This document shows positions 63,751 through 64,000 of a stretch of 64,000 nt of DNA, piece after piece. Origin of the DNA: CAVOJY01 sp963696405 (GTDB lineage: Bacteria; Chloroflexota; Limnocylindria; Limnocylindrales; CSP1-4); assembly GCA_963696405.1 (NCBI GenBank), contig CAVOJY010000006.1, positions 124,001-188,000 on the forward strand. The letters run 5' to 3'. Below the pieces are notes generated by a model. The model saw only the letters and a program-made list of their open reading frames with translations. It had not been told where the DNA came from and did no database searches. Within the stretch, counting starts at the first letter, position 1; each line of letters starts with the position of its first letter. The position numbers and the translations under genes were made by a program.

Positions 63751-64000
63751 CTCAGCTCGTCCTCCAGCGCGCGCTCCAGGGCATGACGGGCGGCGAACAG
63801 CCGCGACTTCGCGGTGCCGACGGGGATCCCGAGCACCTCCGCGATCTCGACGACCGAGCGGTGCTCGAGGTGGTGAAGCACGAGGATGGCCCGCTCCGGG
63901 ACGGAGAGCCGCTCGAAGGCATGCTCGATGGCATCGAGCGAGGCCGGCTGCTCGCCCCAGGCGGTCTCGAACTCGCTCGCGGGCTCGGCATGGCCGGGAA
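63747..64000 (-). CDS. ECF-type RNA polymerase sigma factor, C-terminal part (cut by window end)
   Basis: About 83 codons are visible. The sequence is sigma region 4: a helical linker (SLDAIEHAFERLSVPERAILVL), then the DNA-binding helix-turn-helix HRSVVEIAEVLGIPVGTAKSRLFAARHALERAL. It ends at TGA 63749-63747, overlapping the start of the membrane sensor gene. Region 2 lies outside the window. The arrangement sigma factor then membrane regulator is the usual ECF pair, so this sigma factor is probably held by the sensor and, when freed, drives the downstream propeller genes and others. Confidence 0.88.
   Translation of the reverse strand, partial: PGHAEPASEFETAWGEQPASLDAIEHAFERLSVPERAILVLHHLEHRSVVEIAEVLGIPVGTAKSRLFAARHALERALEDELR

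Overview
The window is about 64 kb of very GC-rich bacterial DNA (roughly 70% G+C by eye) with dense, operon-packed genes, frequent 1-4 nt start/stop overlaps and GTG/TTG starts. No rRNA, tRNA, CRISPR array, transposase or phage gene is visible. Several traits fit a soil or aquatic Chloroflexota-type genome, possibly Limnocylindria/CSP1-4-like, better than a streptomycete: Thr/Pro-linked TolB-type propeller lipoproteins under an ECF sigma factor, DrrAB-type exporters, a KimA-type transporter, a selenium-type molybdenum hydroxylase locus and PsuG/PsuK. There is no phylogenetic marker gene, so this placement is only an inference.

Layout. 1-4.1 kb: flavin/F420 luciferase-like oxidoreductase, a DrrAB-type ABC exporter and an unknown Cys-rich protein. 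4.1-10.3 kb: glutamate synthase (gltB, gltD). 10.8-14.0 kb: a minus-strand trio of PIG-L deacetylase, PLP decarboxylase and S51 peptidase. 14.0-17.7 kb: a GH13 enzyme and a second ABC exporter. 17.9-24.2 kb: a NuoE-NuoF-NuoG-like soluble redox complex whose third subunit also carries a GltD/NfnB-like flavin domain and a non-catalytic molybdopterin-family domain. 24.3-28.3 kb: a small coupled protein plus a KimA-like K+ transporter, then a third ABC exporter.

28.4-46.9 kb is a large catabolic locus. A ten-gene minus-strand run encodes a permease, aldose-epimerase-like protein, SDR, SMP-30 lactonase, TIM-barrel isomerase, UroD-like protein, fucose-isomerase-like protein, transaldolase-like protein, CoA-acylating semialdehyde dehydrogenase and a fused E1 ketoacid dehydrogenase. 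Beside it lie a class III aminotransferase and, divergently, a GntR/FCD regulator, a tartrate/malate-type dehydrogenase and a tandem UroD-like fusion. The substrate is not evident; this is the best candidate in the window for an undescribed pathway. 47.2-49.8 kb: pseudouridine breakdown (psuG, psuK) and a DoxX protein. 50.0-57.3 kb: xdhD-ssnA-ygfK selenium-dependent molybdenum hydroxylase cluster. 57.5-64.0 kb: an ECF sigma factor followed by a membrane-anchored propeller sensor and at least three more TolB-like propellers in lipoproteins.

A caution for every reader: many genes are split by single-base frame changes while both halves remain well conserved. They are absent over 15-28 kb and 33-46 kb and extremely dense over 55.5-57.2 kb and 58.4-63.3 kb. 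I read most of them as assembly or sequencing indels, not pseudogenes, and give gene coordinates spanning the break.
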